Positions 44,401 to 55,053 of a stretch of DNA of 64,000 bases are shown here, in pieces. Source of the DNA: an uncultured Cohaesibacter sp. (GTDB lineage: Bacteria; Pseudomonadota; Alphaproteobacteria; Rhizobiales; Cohaesibacteraceae); NCBI RefSeq assembly GCF_963664735.1, contig NZ_OY761553.1, forward strand, positions 4,771,001 to 4,835,000. The letters are read 5' to 3'. Position 1 is the stretch's first letter. Every line of letters starts with the position of its first letter. Under the pieces are notes generated by a model. It saw only the letters and a program-made list of their open reading frames with translations. It made no database searches and was not told the origin of the DNA. Made by a program: the position numbers and the translations under genes.

Positions 44401-44444
44401 ACCTTGGGTGAAGGTTGGAAAGAAAAAGGCCGGAGTGCTGTTGG

Positions 44445-45941
44445 ATGAAAGTGGTGGAGTTATTGGGCAAGCTTAAAGAGCCCATTGAAGATTTTCTTCT
44501 TGTGAATCTTGGCGAGAAGCAGGTTACTGGTATTACTGGGGATAGCCGCCTTGTCAAAAAGGGGTTTATCTTTGTGGGGGTGCCAGGATCTCAGGTTGAT
44601 GGAGCCCAGTTCGTGCCCAAGGCACTTGAAAATGGGGCCATTCTCGCAATCATCTCGGATCAGTCAAAGCTGCCAAGAGGATTTGATCCCAGTGGCAAGC
44701 CGATATTCCGCCTTCAGGATCCTCATCTTGCCTTGGCAAACCTTGCCGGAGCCGTTTATGACGTCTCTCTTGAAAAAGTGGCCGCAGTTACCGGAACTAA
44801 TGGCAAGACGTCAATCGCCTCTTTCTTGCGGCAGATTTGGGCTGCAAGTGGCAAATGCGCAGCCAATATCGGCACGATTGGCATTGAAGGTCCGAAAGGG
44901 AGTTCGTATGGCGGGCTGACCACGCCGGACCCTGTGGGCATGATGAAAAGCGTCAGTGAATTGGTTGACGAAGGGGTGACGCATCTTGCGCTCGAAGCGT
45001 CCAGTCATGGTCTTGATCAGAAGCGTCTTGATTGTCTGCGTGTTGATGTGGGCGCCTTTACAAATCTTACCCGTGACCATTTGGATTATCACGGCACTTT
45101 CGAAAATTACCGCGCAGCCAAAAGCCTGCTTTTCAGCCGCTTGGTAAAGGATGGTGGCTCAGCCGTTATCAATCTTGATGATGCCAACGGCGCGCATTTT
45201 CTGGCGGTTGCTCAAAAACGCGGTCTGTCTTGCATGACTGTCGGGCATGATGCTTCTGCCGATCTGGTCATTCGTTCCATAGCGGTTGAAGGGCTGGACC
45301 AGATTGTGAGCCTTTCTGGTATTTGGGGCGATGTTGAATGCAAGGTTCCGCTGGTTGGTGAGTTTCAGGTTTCCAACGTGCTTGTTGCAGGTCTCATGGC
45401 TTGCGCCACAGGTATTGATGCGTCTGATGTCTTGAAAGCAATTCCCAATCTGAAAGGGGCTTGCGGACGGATGGAGCTTGTCGCGCATGCCGGGCCGGAC
45501 ACCGCCATATATATCGATTACTCCCATACGCCGGATTCACTGGAAGTGGCGCTCAAGGCTCTGCGCCCCTTCGTAAAAGGGCGGCTGATTGTCGTGTTCG
45601 GTGCAGGCGGAGATCGCGATACCGGAAAACGGCCGATGATGGGCAAGGTTGCCAATGACTTTGCCGATTACGCGATTGTCACCGATGATAACCCTCGTTC
45701 GGAAGATCCCGCCTTTATCCGCGCTTCTGTCATGGCGCCGGTTACAAATGGCATCGAGATAGCTGGTCGTCAGGATGCCATCACCTGTGGCGTGGATATG
45801 ATGAAACCCGGCGATATTCTTCTTGTTGCAGGCAAGGGACATGAGCGTGGACAAACCATTTTGGGTGAGACCTTGCCTTTCTCAGACCATAAGGCCGTTG
45901 CCAAAGCTTTGGCTGAAAGTGGCAAGGGAGAGATGATTTGA
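44445..45941 (+). CDS. murE: UDP-MurNAc-L-Ala-D-Glu:meso-diaminopimelate ligase MurE
   Basis: 498 aa. ATP-grasp-like Mur ligase: TGTNGKTSIASFL as P loop near 115-128, DHLDYHGTFENY, and DNPRSEDP near 410, the signature of diaminopimelate-adding MurE (DNPR), so the third residue is meso-Dap as expected. The start codon at 44445 has GGAG 9 nt upstream; a TTG at 44415 would add 10 residues but has no spaced site. It shares its stop with the TTG of murF. Confidence 0.96.
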   Translation: MKVVELLGKLKEPIEDFLLVNLGEKQVTGITGDSRLVKKGFIFVGVPGSQVDGAQFVPKALENGAILAIISDQSKLPRGFDPSGKPIFRLQDPHLALANLAGAVYDVSLEKVAAVTGTNGKTSIASFLRQIWAASGKCAANIGTIGIEGPKGSSYGGLTTPDPVGMMKSVSELVDEGVTHLALEASSHGLDQKRLDCLRVDVGAFTNLTRDHLDYHGTFENYRAAKSLLFSRLVKDGGSAVINLDDANGAHFLAVAQKRGLSCMTVGHDASADLVIRSIAVEGLDQIVSLSGIWGDVECKVPLVGEFQVSNVLVAGLMACATGIDASDVLKAIPNLKGACGRMELVAHAGPDTAIYIDYSHTPDSLEVALKALRPFVKGRLIVVFGAGGDRDTGKRPMMGKVANDFADYAIVTDDNPRSEDPAFIRASVMAPVTNGIEIAGRQDAITCGVDMMKPGDILLVAGKGHERGQTILGETLPFSDHKAVAKALAESGKGEMI

Positions 45942-47341
45942 CCGCACTTTGGGCCTGCGCAGAATTCGTGGAAGCGATCGAACCGATCAGTCAAGCCGGA
46001 GAATTCGGGCAGGTTCACGGTGTTTCTATCGATAGCCGCACGGTGTCCGAAGGGGATGCCTTTTTCGCCATAAAGGGCGAGCGATTTGATGGGCATCGTT
46101 TTGCCAGAGCTGCGCTTGAGGCTGGGGCTGCGGTCGTGGTGCTGGAGGAGGCGCAAAAAGCCGATTTTAGCGACCTCAATTCCGGAGTTCTGTTCGTCGA
46201 TGATGTTTTGAAGGCGCTGGAGCGGCTTGGTTGTGCATCCCGCCGTCGTGTTGCTGGCAAGGTGATTGCCATTACAGGCAGTGTCGGCAAGACAAGCACT
46301 AAGGATGCTCTTTGGGCCGCGCTTGAGCCGAGCGGCAAGGTGCATGCCGCGGTTTCTTCCTTCAACAACCATTTGGGTGTTCCCTTGACCTTGGCTCGGA
46401 TGCCTCGCGATACGGAATTTGGTATATTTGAAGTGGGGATGAATCACCCCGGAGAGATTCGTCATCTCATCGGCATGGTGCAGCCCGAGCTTGCGATCAT
46501 TACAACAGTTGTTGCTGCCCATATTGGCAATTTCTCCGGCATAGAAGAAATTGCCGCTGCCAAAGCGGAGATTTTTGAGGGTGTGGTTTCGGGAGGAGCC
46601 GCACTTTTTAATGGGGATATTCCATTCGCAGCCTTTCTGCATGACCGCGCCAAGGAAGCGGGTGTTGAAAACTGCTATCGGTTTGGCAAGGAAGATGACG
46701 CGGATGTCAAGTTGCTGGGGTTGGAGCTGACCGCTGAAGGCTCTGATATTGCAGTTCAACTCTTTGATCGCAAAATCCAATGCCATGTTGGAGCGTCTGG
46801 CGAACATATGGCTATAAATGCTCTTGCTGTTCTTGGTGCTGTGGCTCTCGTAGGGGGGGATGTTGCCGCCGCTGGTGAAGCACTGGCAAGGCACGGAGCC
46901 AGCAAGGGGCGAGGACAAAGGCATTCATTAGCAGTTGATGGCGCGACTGCGCTATTGATCGACGAGAGCTACAACGCTAACCCATCCTCTGTGGCGGCAG
47001 CTTTGGCCACCTTGGGACTAGTACAGGTTTCTGGTCGTAAAATTGCCGTTTTGGGCGATATGTTGGAGCTGGGCGAAGATAGCGCAAAGATTCACGAGGG
47101 TTTGCTTGAGCCCTTGCTGGAAGCCGGTGTTGATCGTGTTTTTCTATGTGGTCCGGATATGGGGCATCTCTGGGAGAAACTGCCTGTTTCGTTGCGCGGT
47201 TCTTATGCTAAAGCGTCGGCAGACATCATTGCTCCCCTCAAATCGGAATTGAGTGCCGGGGATGCTGTGATGATCAAAGGATCAAATGGATCAAGGATGG
47301 GGCCGGTTGTCGACGCCATGCTTGAAGAGTTCAAGAAATAA
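45938..47341 (+). CDS. murF: UDP-MurNAc-tripeptide:D-alanyl-D-alanine ligase MurF
   Basis: 467 aa. ITGSVGKTSTKDALWAAL near 108-125 (ATP binding), SSFNNHLGVPLTLARMP and DESYNANPSSVAAAL are MurF hallmarks. It adds D-Ala-D-Ala to complete the UDP-MurNAc-pentapeptide. It begins with a TTG overlapping the murE stop (TTGA), so its translation depends on murE. Confidence 0.96.
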   Translation: MTALWACAEFVEAIEPISQAGEFGQVHGVSIDSRTVSEGDAFFAIKGERFDGHRFARAALEAGAAVVVLEEAQKADFSDLNSGVLFVDDVLKALERLGCASRRRVAGKVIAITGSVGKTSTKDALWAALEPSGKVHAAVSSFNNHLGVPLTLARMPRDTEFGIFEVGMNHPGEIRHLIGMVQPELAIITTVVAAHIGNFSGIEEIAAAKAEIFEGVVSGGAALFNGDIPFAAFLHDRAKEAGVENCYRFGKEDDADVKLLGLELTAEGSDIAVQLFDRKIQCHVGASGEHMAINALAVLGAVALVGGDVAAAGEALARHGASKGRGQRHSLAVDGATALLIDESYNANPSSVAAALATLGLVQVSGRKIAVLGDMLELGEDSAKIHEGLLEPLLEAGVDRVFLCGPDMGHLWEKLPVSLRGSYAKASADIIAPLKSELSAGDAVMIKGSNGSRMGPVVDAMLEEFKK

Positions 47342-47386
47342 GCCGGACTGTAAACCGGCGGTGTATGTGAAAGGCCTGTATCAAAG

Positions 47387-48472
47387 ATGCTTATGTATCT
47401 TGTCGAAATATCCGATCAGATATCCGGATTCAACGTGTTTCGTTATCTCACGTTTCGAACGGCCGGAGCCATTATCACTGCGCTCTTGTTTGTGTTTATG
47501 TTTGGTCCTGCCATCATTCGTGGTTTGCGTGTACGACAGGGTAAGGGCCAGCCAATCCGGGAAGATGGACCTCAAAGCCACCTTCTGACGAAGAAAGGCA
47601 CGCCGACGATGGGCGGGCTGATGATCCTGTGTGGCATGGTCATGGCAACACTGCTTTGGGCAAATTTGTCCAACCCATACGTCTGGATCGTCCTGTTCGT
47701 TACCATCGGCTTTGCTCTCATTGGCTTCTACGACGACTATCTGAAGGTTTCCCGTTCTTCTCATAAAGGTTTCTCTGGCCGGATGCGTCTGTCCATCGAG
47801 GCCGTGATTGCTGGTCTTGCCTGTTTTGCTGTTGCGCATTTGGGTGAAGACGGCTTTTCGACGTCTGTGACATTTCCCTTTTTCAAAGACATCCTGCTTG
47901 ATCTGGGATGGTTCTTTGTGCCCTTCGGCCTGTTCGTGATTGTTGGCGCCGGTAATGCCGTGAACTTGACCGACGGTCTTGATGGTTTGGCCATCGTGCC
48001 GGTGATGATTGCCTGTGCCACATTTGGTGTTATCGCTTACCTGTCTGGTAACGAGATATTTGCCGATTATCTGCAAATCCACTATGTGCCCGGTACTGGT
48101 GAATTGCTTGTGCTCTGTGGTGCCGTGATTGGCGCCGGGCTTGGCTTCCTTTGGTTCAACGCACCTCCTGCAGCTATCTTCATGGGAGATACGGGCTCGC
48201 TCGCAATGGGCGGAATGCTCGGGGCCATTTCTGTTGTGACCAAGCATGAGCTTGTGCTGGCAATCGTTGGCGGCCTCTTTGTGCTGGAAGCTGTTTCCGT
48301 GATCATTCAGGTTGCATCGTTCAAGCTGACTGGGCGTCGTGTGTTCCGCATGGCTCCGATCCACCATCATTTCGAGCATAAGGGCTGGACCGAGCCTCAA
48401 GTGGTTATCCGCTTCTGGATTATCGCAGTGGTTCTGGCACTGATCGGCTTGGCAACACTCAAGCTGCGGTAG
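47387..48472 (+). CDS. mraY: Phospho-MurNAc-pentapeptide translocase MraY
   Basis: 361 aa, ten membrane helices. [39 protein letters not shown] and [14 protein letters not shown] with the three catalytic Asp, and [21 protein letters not shown] near the C-terminus are conserved. It transfers phospho-MurNAc-pentapeptide to undecaprenyl phosphate, making lipid I. It lies 45 nt after murF; the first Met at 47387 may compete with a second at 47393. Confidence 0.97.
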   Translation: MLMYLVEISDQISGFNVFRYLTFRTAGAIITALLFVFMFGPAIIRGLRVRQGKGQPIREDGPQSHLLTKKGTPTMGGLMILCGMVMATLLWANLSNPYVWIVLFVTIGFALIGFYDDYLKVSRSSHKGFSGRMRLSIEAVIAGLACFAVAHLGEDGFSTSVTFPFFKDILLDLGWFFVPFGLFVIVGAGNAVNLTDGLDGLAIVPVMIACATFGVIAYLSGNEIFADYLQIHYVPGTGELLVLCGAVIGAGLGFLWFNAPPAAIFMGDTGSLAMGGMLGAISVVTKHELVLAIVGGLFVLEAVSVIIQVASFKLTGRRVFRMAPIHHHFEHKGWTEPQVVIRFWIIAVVLALIGLATLKLR

Positions 48473-48550
48473 GTGTTTTTCTGCTTCGTGCAGGCAAGGT
48501 CTTGCTTAGTCGTGACGATCTTTGCGTAATTTGTTTTCAGGGGAAGAGAT

Positions 48551-49990
48551 ATGATCCCTATTACCATCTTTGAAGGTAAAAAGGTTGCTGTGTTCGGGCT
48601 CGGCGGTAGCGGACTTGCTACACTGGAGGCTCTGGCCGCTGGTGGTGCGCAGCTCTATGCATATGACGACAAGGAAGCCAGCCGCTTAAAGGCTGCCGAA
48701 ATTGACGGCGTAGAAATTTGCGACTTGAAACAGGCCGATTGGTCCGATTTTGCAGCTTTGGTGTTGGCGCCAGGTGTGCCGCTTACCCATCCTGAGCCGC
48801 ATTGGAGCGTCAAGCTTGCGGCCGAAGCTGGTGTTGAGGTGATTGGCGATGTTGAGCTTTTCTGTCGGCAGCGCAGGGAGAGTGGCACTGACTCTCCCTT
48901 TATTGCGATTACCGGAACGAACGGCAAATCAACGACAACTGCCCTGATTACACATTTGCTCACTGAGGCAGGTCTTGATGTGCAGATGGGTGGCAATATT
49001 GGCACGCCAGTGCTGGCGCTTGAGCCATTTGCTCCGGACCGTATCTATGTTGTCGAGGTCTCCTCGTTCCAGATCGATCTTGCCCCTAGCATCGATGCTT
49101 CGATTGGCGTGCTGATGAATATCTCAGCCGATCATCTGGATCGGCACGGAGACTTGATGAATTATGCCCGGATCAAAAGCCGCATGGTTTTTTCTGCTGA
49201 TATGGCCGTGGTTTCTCTTGATGACAGGCTTTCGGCCAATGTTGCCTCCAATCTTCGTCTTAAAGGTCATCCGGTTGTCACGATCTCCGGCTTTGGCAAT
49301 GATCGGGCAAGGGTTGCCGCCCCCGACGGAATTTTGCAGAGTATGGAGGGAGATTTCCTCTTCAATCTGGATCAGGCTCGGGCTCTGCGCGGCGCGCACA
49401 ATGCTCAGAATGCTGCGGCAGCAGTGGCGGTCGCCCGGCAACTTGATTTGTCACCAGCTGTTCTATGCGCTGGCCTAAAATCCTTCGGTGGGCTTGAGCA
49501 TCGCATGGAGGAGGTGGGATCGAAAGACGGTATGCTCTTCATAAACGATTCCAAAGCCACCAATGCGGATGCAACATCACGGGCGCTCGCGTCCTTCCCC
49601 AAGGTTCACTGGATTGTCGGTGGGCGCGCCAAGGCAGGCGGTATTACAACGCTCGTGGACTATTTCAACCGTATCGAACATGCCTATCTGATCGGAGAAT
49701 CCTCCGAGCCTTTTGCCCAAACCCTTGCCAAGTCCGGCGTAGAGTTCAGTTTTTGCGAGCATATGGATGTCGCTCTTGACCATGCCGTCAAGGCATGTCA
49801 GCGAAAATTGGCTGAGAATGGAAAAAGCGAGCAGGTTATTTTGCTCTCTCCAGCCTGTGCGTCATTTGATCAGTTCCCTAATTTCATGAAACGGGGTGAC
49901 ATATTCCGCGAAGCAGTTCACCATTTTCTTGACACCGGCTCTGTTGCCGTTGATCCCGAACATATGGTTCCAGCTCAAACCGGGAATTAG
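48551..49990 (+). CDS. murD: UDP-MurNAc-L-alanine:D-glutamate ligase MurD
   Basis: 479 aa. Rossmann-like N-terminus VAVFGLGGSGLATLEAL, ATP P loop ITGTNGKSTTTALI near 115-130, GGNIGTPVL, VVEVSSFQID and the C-terminal FINDSKATNADATSRAL. It adds D-Glu to UDP-MurNAc-L-Ala. The start has GGGAAGAG before the ATG. It is somewhat longer than the E. coli protein (438 aa), mostly through insertions in the central domain. Confidence 0.96.
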   Translation: MIPITIFEGKKVAVFGLGGSGLATLEALAAGGAQLYAYDDKEASRLKAAEIDGVEICDLKQADWSDFAALVLAPGVPLTHPEPHWSVKLAAEAGVEVIGDVELFCRQRRESGTDSPFIAITGTNGKSTTTALITHLLTEAGLDVQMGGNIGTPVLALEPFAPDRIYVVEVSSFQIDLAPSIDASIGVLMNISADHLDRHGDLMNYARIKSRMVFSADMAVVSLDDRLSANVASNLRLKGHPVVTISGFGNDRARVAAPDGILQSMEGDFLFNLDQARALRGAHNAQNAAAAVAVARQLDLSPAVLCAGLKSFGGLEHRMEEVGSKDGMLFINDSKATNADATSRALASFPKVHWIVGGRAKAGGITTLVDYFNRIEHAYLIGESSEPFAQTLAKSGVEFSFCEHMDVALDHAVKACQRKLAENGKSEQVILLSPACASFDQFPNFMKRGDIFREAVHHFLDTGSVAVDPEHMVPAQTGN

Positions 49991-49995
49991 GAGCA

Positions 49996-51138
49996 ATGAT
50001 GCACCGAACTCGAAAGAATATGCTGACAGAATGGTGGTGGACGATTGACCGTCCGATGCTTATTGCCCTCATTCTACTGCTGTTTTTCGGGTTGGTTCTA
50101 TCCATGGCTGCTAGTCCTGCGATTGCCATGAAGCTCAATCTTGCTCCGTTCCATTTCGTCAAGCGCCATGCGATGTTTGTGCCGGTTGCTCTGGTCATCA
50201 TGATCGGGGTAACGTTTCTGACGCCGCGCACGACGAGAAGGCTGGCCTTGTTTGTGTTGCTGTGCGCTTTTGCGGGTATGGTGATGACGCTGCTGGTCGG
50301 CGGGTCTGTCAAGGGGGCTCAACGCTGGATCTCCATTGCGGGCTTTTCAATCCAGCCATCGGAATTCATGAAGCCTGCCTTTGTGGTTATTGCTGCCTGG
50401 CTGTTTGCCGAAAATGATCGCCGTCCGGAGATCCCGGGCAATCTGTTTTCCATTATCATCTTCATGATTGCCGTTGCCTTACTCGTTGCTCAGCCTGATA
50501 TCGGGCAAACGGTCTTGCTGGCCATTGTCTGGTCGGGGCTGTTTTTCATGGCCGGCATGCCTCTGTTCTGGATTTTCTTGCTGATGGGGCTCGGGGTTGG
50601 TGGCTTGACTATGGCCTATTTCTTCGTGCCCCATGTGACCGGACGTATTAACCGCTTTCTCGATCCCGCTTCGGGGGATACCTTTCAGGTGGACACGGCT
50701 ATGGACGCGATTATTCGAGGTGGCTGGCTTGGTGTCGGGCCCGGCGAGGGCATGGTTAAACGGACACTGCCCGACTCTCACACGGATTTCATTTTTGCCG
50801 TGCTCGCAGAGGAATTCGGCATCATTGCCTGTATGCTCTTGATCTCGGTGTATTTGTTTATTGTTGTGCGTGCTCTGAGGCTGGCATTGCAAACCCATGA
50901 TTTGTTCAAACGGTTGGCCATATCCGGACTGGCCCTGCTTTTTGGGCTTCAAGCGGTGATTAATATCGCGGTGAACTTGAAACTCATGCCCGCAAAGGGT
51001 ATGACGCTGCCTTTCATTTCCTATGGTGGATCATCGCTTCTTTCTGTTGCTTTGACCATGGGTTTCCTTTTAGCACTAACGCGCAAGCGACCGGAAGTCG
51101 GACTGGAGAAAAGGCAGTTCTTCAAGCCATATGATTAG
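49996..51138 (+). CDS. ftsW: Septal lipid II polymerase FtsW
   Basis: 380 aa SEDS protein with about ten membrane helices. KGAQRWISIAGFSIQPSEFMKPAFVVIAAW near 95-130 is the SEDS core, and GGWLGVGPGEGMVKRTLPDSHTDFIFAVLAEEFG holds the essential Asp. KGMTLPFISYGGSS near 340 is also conserved. FtsW polymerises glycan strands at the septum with FtsI. It starts 5 nt after murD. Confidence 0.96.
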   Translation: MMHRTRKNMLTEWWWTIDRPMLIALILLLFFGLVLSMAASPAIAMKLNLAPFHFVKRHAMFVPVALVIMIGVTFLTPRTTRRLALFVLLCAFAGMVMTLLVGGSVKGAQRWISIAGFSIQPSEFMKPAFVVIAAWLFAENDRRPEIPGNLFSIIIFMIAVALLVAQPDIGQTVLLAIVWSGLFFMAGMPLFWIFLLMGLGVGGLTMAYFFVPHVTGRINRFLDPASGDTFQVDTAMDAIIRGGWLGVGPGEGMVKRTLPDSHTDFIFAVLAEEFGIIACMLLISVYLFIVVRALRLALQTHDLFKRLAISGLALLFGLQAVINIAVNLKLMPAKGMTLPFISYGGSSLLSVALTMGFLLALTRKRPEVGLEKRQFFKPYD

Positions 51139-51183
51139 CCAGAGACGATGCCAAGAAGGAGCCACCTGCGGGTGGACGTGTGA

Positions 51184-52290
51184 ATGACAAAAACCGTTTT
51201 GCTTACAGCTGGTGGAACAGGTGGGCATCTGTTCCCGGCTCAGGCTTTGGCCCACGCGTTGATCGAACGCGGCTGGACAGTGCATTTGGCAACCGATGGC
51301 CGCGCCACGCAATATGGTCAGGATTTTCCTGCCGAGACGATCCAGATTATTCCCTCGGCTACCCCTTCTGTCAGAAATCCGGTCAAGATGGCTAAGGCAG
51401 TCTTGACGCTGGCGCGCGGCTATATGGCTGCCCGCAAGGTCATCAACAACTTGAACCCGGATGTGGTTGTTGGGTTTGGTGGCTATCCCACAGTGCCTCC
51501 CATGCTTGCTGCGCGGTCTCTTGAGGTGCCGTCCTGTTTGCATGAAGCCAATGGTGTCATGGGGCGCGCCAATCGCTTTTTGGCGAAAGGGGCCAGCGCC
51601 ATTGCCGCCAGCTTTCCGATCAGGAAAGGGGCTGAAGGGCTAGAGCAAAAAATAACGATGACGGGCAATCCTGTGCGGCCAAAGTTTCTGGAAGCGGCAA
51701 AGGTTCCTTATGCTCCGATTGAGGCCGATGGAGAAATTCGTATCGTCGTTACCGGAGGTTCGCAAGGGGCAAGGTTTTTCTCCGAGTATATGCCTGGAGC
51801 GTTCGGCCGGTTGCCGAAAGAAATGCGTGATCGCATTCGGTTGGTGCAGCAGTGCCGTCCAGAAGATTTGCTCCGGGTCAAAACCGGTTATCGTGAGCTC
51901 GGATTACAGGCCGAACTGGCACCGTTTTTCTCCGACATTCCGCAAAAGTATGCTGCGGCTCATTTGATCGTGTGCCGCTCCGGTGCTTCCACTGTTAGTG
52001 AAGTCGCCGCTGTTGGTCGACCAGCCATTCTGGTGCCATTGCCCGGAACGCTTGATCAGGACCAGCACGCCAACGCCAAGGTGCTTGAAGAAGCGGGCGC
52101 TGGTTGGGTCATGTTGCAGCGTGGACTGAGACCAAACGATGTTTCCGATTTGATAGAAGATTTGATTGCCAATCCAGACAAGCTCACAGCGGCAGCAGAG
52201 GCTGCGCGGGGGCAGGGCAAGCCAGACGCGGCTGAAAGGCTCGCAGATCTGGTTGAAGCATTGGCAAGTGATACAGGAGATGCGCAATGA
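51184..52290 (+). CDS. murG: UDP-GlcNAc:lipid I GlcNAc-transferase MurG
   Basis: 368 aa. [19 protein letters not shown] (8-26) is the hallmark glycine-rich loop, [15 protein letters not shown], and the C-terminal donor site [25 protein letters not shown] with [14 protein letters not shown] follow. Peripheral membrane enzyme that makes lipid II. It overlaps murC by ATGA. Confidence 0.97.
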   Translation: MTKTVLLTAGGTGGHLFPAQALAHALIERGWTVHLATDGRATQYGQDFPAETIQIIPSATPSVRNPVKMAKAVLTLARGYMAARKVINNLNPDVVVGFGGYPTVPPMLAARSLEVPSCLHEANGVMGRANRFLAKGASAIAASFPIRKGAEGLEQKITMTGNPVRPKFLEAAKVPYAPIEADGEIRIVVTGGSQGARFFSEYMPGAFGRLPKEMRDRIRLVQQCRPEDLLRVKTGYRELGLQAELAPFFSDIPQKYAAAHLIVCRSGASTVSEVAAVGRPAILVPLPGTLDQDQHANAKVLEEAGAGWVMLQRGLRPNDVSDLIEDLIANPDKLTAAAEAARGQGKPDAAERLADLVEALASDTGDAQ

Positions 52291-53696
52291 AAATGCCTCA
52301 AAATATTGGTCCGGTCCATTTTGTCGGGATCGGCGGGATCGGCATGTCAGGTATTGCCGAAGTGTTGGTCAAGCTTGGCTACACCGTGCAGGGCAGTGAT
52401 ATTGCCGAAGGGGCCAATGTGGTGCGTTTGCGTGAGCAGGGCATCAAGGTCATGGTTGGCCATGCGGCTGAAAATATCAAGGATGCACAGGTCGTCGTCG
52501 TCTCTTCTGCCATCAAGTCGGACAATCCCGAACTCAAGGAAGCCCGCGCACGTCTGTTGCCGGTTGTGCGCCGCGCCGAGATGCTTGCCGAACTGATGCG
52601 CTTTAAGGAAGCCATCGCGATTGGTGGCACACATGGCAAGACGACAACGACATCGCTTGTCGCCGCTCTGCTGGATGCAGGTGGAATGGACCCAACCGTG
52701 ATCAATGGCGGCATCATCAATGCCTATGGCACCAATGCCCGCATGGGAGATGGGGACTGGATGGTTGTGGAAGCGGATGAGTCTGACGGGACTTTCGTCA
52801 AGCTGCCTGCGGATATTGCCATCGTTACCAACATCGACCCTGAGCATCTGGATCACTATCACACCTATGATGCCGTAAAGGCCGCCTTCAAGGCTTTCGT
52901 TGAGAATGTGCCTTTCTACGGGTTCGCTGCCATGTGTCTGGACCATCCGGTGGTGCAGACTCTCGTGGGGCAGATTGAGGACCGCCGCATCATCACCTAT
53001 GGTACCAATCCGCAGGCCGATGTTCGCTACAAGGATTTGCGTTCGGACGGCGGCATCAGCCGCTTCACCGTCGAGATCCGTGATCGCAGAAGCGGGGCGG
53101 TTGAGGAAATCTCCGGCCTTTCGCTGCCGATGCCCGGCGAGCATAATGTTGCCAATGCCACTGCTGCGATTGCTGTAGCCCATGAGCTTGAAATCTCTGC
53201 TGATGCAATCCGTAAGGGGCTGGCTGCATTCGGAGGCGTCAAGCGGCGCTTTACGCGCGTAGGTAACTGGAATGGCATCGAGATCATCGATGATTATGCT
53301 CATCATCCGGTGGAAATCGCCGCCGTCATGCGCGCTGCCCGTCAGGCTTCACAAGGCAAGGTGATTGCCGTCATGCAGCCGCATCGCTATTCCCGTCTGC
53401 AAAATCACTTTGAGGATTTCTGCACCTGTATGAATATTGCCGATCATGTGCTGGTTGCGGATGTCTATCCTGCTGGTGAAAAGCCGATTGAAGGTGTCAG
53501 TGCCGAAGCTCTTGTCGAAGGGCTCAAGAGCCACGGTCACCGAGGCGCTTCTTTGCTAGGTCCTGTCGATGGCTTGGCTGAGCGTATTCGCGATCTGGCC
53601 GAACCGGGCGATTATGTTGTTTGCCTCGGGGCTGGCAGCATTACCACTTGGGCCAATGGCCTCGCAAAAGCCCTGAAAGATCTGGCGGGAGAATAG
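52287..53696 (+). CDS. murC: UDP-MurNAc:L-alanine ligase MurC
   Basis: 469 aa. [22 protein letters not shown] (nucleotide-binding start), [17 protein letters not shown] (P loop near 110-126), [32 protein letters not shown] and [12 protein letters not shown] are the MurC set. It attaches L-Ala to UDP-MurNAc, the first peptide-stem step. murB follows after 7 nt. Confidence 0.97.
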   Translation: MKMPQNIGPVHFVGIGGIGMSGIAEVLVKLGYTVQGSDIAEGANVVRLREQGIKVMVGHAAENIKDAQVVVVSSAIKSDNPELKEARARLLPVVRRAEMLAELMRFKEAIAIGGTHGKTTTTSLVAALLDAGGMDPTVINGGIINAYGTNARMGDGDWMVVEADESDGTFVKLPADIAIVTNIDPEHLDHYHTYDAVKAAFKAFVENVPFYGFAAMCLDHPVVQTLVGQIEDRRIITYGTNPQADVRYKDLRSDGGISRFTVEIRDRRSGAVEEISGLSLPMPGEHNVANATAAIAVAHELEISADAIRKGLAAFGGVKRRFTRVGNWNGIEIIDDYAHHPVEIAAVMRAARQASQGKVIAVMQPHRYSRLQNHFEDFCTCMNIADHVLVADVYPAGEKPIEGVSAEALVEGLKSHGHRGASLLGPVDGLAERIRDLAEPGDYVVCLGAGSITTWANGLAKALKDLAGE

Positions 53697-53703
53697 TCAA
53701 CGC

Positions 53704-54657
53704 ATGTTCAAGGATCTGCTTGAAGAACTGGGCGGCTGGACGGATGGCGTTCGCGGGCGCCTGTCCAGCAATTTCGATATTGCGAGCTTCACCTGGTTTC
53801 GCGTGGGTGGACCGGCGCAATTGTTTTTCAATCCCGCTGACGAAGCAGATCTTTCCTATTTTCTCCAGCATTTGCCACAGGAGGTGCCCGTCACCACGAT
53901 AGGGCTCGGTTCGAATCTGCTGGTGCGGGATGGCGGTGTTGAAGGCGTTGTAATCCGCTTGTCGGGAAGGGCCTTTAGCTCGGTAGATGTGGATGACAAT
54001 AAGGTTGTCACTGTTGGTGCGGCGATGCCGGATATGCGCTTTGCCCAGCAGATGGCAAGGCAGGGTGTGGCTGGTTTTGCCTTTTACAAAGGCATTCCCG
54101 GTTCGATTGGCGGGGCCTTGAGGATGAATGCCGGTGCTCATGGCGACGAGACCAAGCGCCGCCTTCTGGGCGCACGGGCAATGGATCGGCAGGGCAATAT
54201 TCACAAGCTGTCACCGGACGATCTGGGGCATGGCTATCGCTCCTGTTCTGTGCCCTCAGACTATATCTTTACCGAAGCCAGATATCAGGGCGAAGCTGGA
54301 GACCCTGAAGCGCTCAAGGCTGAAATGGACGATGTAGCGGCTTATCGCGAAGAGAACCAGCCGACCAAGGAGCGCACGGGAGGTTCGACCTTCCGCAATC
54401 CTGATGGCATGAGCGCCTGGAAGCTGGTTGATGAGGCGGGCTTCAGAGGCTTTCAGCTTGGCGGAGCTCAGGTTTCGCCCAAACACACCAATTTCCTCAT
54501 CAACACCGGTGACGCGACCGCCGAAGACATTGAGCGCCTGGGCGAGATGGTGCGTGGCAAGGTGCGCGAAATGACTGGCATTGAGCTTCATTGGGAAATC
54601 AAACGCATCGGCTCTTTTGCCGACGGACATGTTGTCCGTCCTTTTCTTGAAGACTGA
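53704..54657 (+). CDS. murB: UDP-N-acetylenolpyruvoylglucosamine reductase MurB
   Basis: 317 aa. FAD-binding VPVTTIGLGSNLLVRDGGVEGVVI, GVAGFAFYKGIPGSIGGALRMNAGAHG (active-site region), and GSTFRNPDGMSAWKLVDEAGFRGFQLGGAQVSPKHTNFLIN with the catalytic Ser are clear. It makes UDP-MurNAc from the enolpyruvyl precursor. It closes a run of tightly packed genes; a 396-bp gap follows before ddl. Confidence 0.97.
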   Translation: MFKDLLEELGGWTDGVRGRLSSNFDIASFTWFRVGGPAQLFFNPADEADLSYFLQHLPQEVPVTTIGLGSNLLVRDGGVEGVVIRLSGRAFSSVDVDDNKVVTVGAAMPDMRFAQQMARQGVAGFAFYKGIPGSIGGALRMNAGAHGDETKRRLLGARAMDRQGNIHKLSPDDLGHGYRSCSVPSDYIFTEARYQGEAGDPEALKAEMDDVAAYREENQPTKERTGGSTFRNPDGMSAWKLVDEAGFRGFQLGGAQVSPKHTNFLINTGDATAEDIERLGEMVRGKVREMTGIELHWEIKRIGSFADGHVVRPFLED

Positions 54658-55053
54658 TATTTTCCTTCGTTAACGTCCTGCGTTCCTGCTTTATTTGAGG
54701 GCTGCAATTTTGTTAGTCTCGAATAGCAACCGCGTTAATATCTGAAAGCCTCTGATAAGCAAATTTGATGCTTCCAGCACCCTGATGCTTGATAATCCCC
54801 TTATTTGGAAAACTTTCCAAATCTCAATTAAATCAGAGACTTGCTCCCATTTCCAAATCTTTCCCCTGTTTCTGCAAATGATAAGTGACAGTTGCTTATG
54901 ATTTGTTAGGGATTTTTAACCATAAATGGAAGGAAGAAATGCAAATTGCATGACCTGCAAGAGTGCCATCCTTAGGCCTCGCTTTCATGCAAGTCTCCAG
55001 GCCGGAGTTTATAGGGCCGAAAGGCCCGCATTCTGGTTGGAAAGGTTTGGTCT
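54658..55053. other. Intergenic region between murB and ddl
   Basis: 396 bp, the largest gap inside the dcw cluster. It contains a perfect dyad TTTGGAAA-AC-TTTCCAAA (54804-54821), whose right half is repeated as TTTCCAAATCT at 54850-54860, 36 bp away. A 43-codon frame (54926-55057) ends by overlapping the ddl start. A separate promoter for ddl-ftsQAZ may reside here. Confidence 0.5.

Noticed and set aside
45770..46924. 384-codon antisense frame over murE/murF
   Set aside because: Overlaps two essential ligase genes in the opposite sense; no start signal and low-complexity residues.
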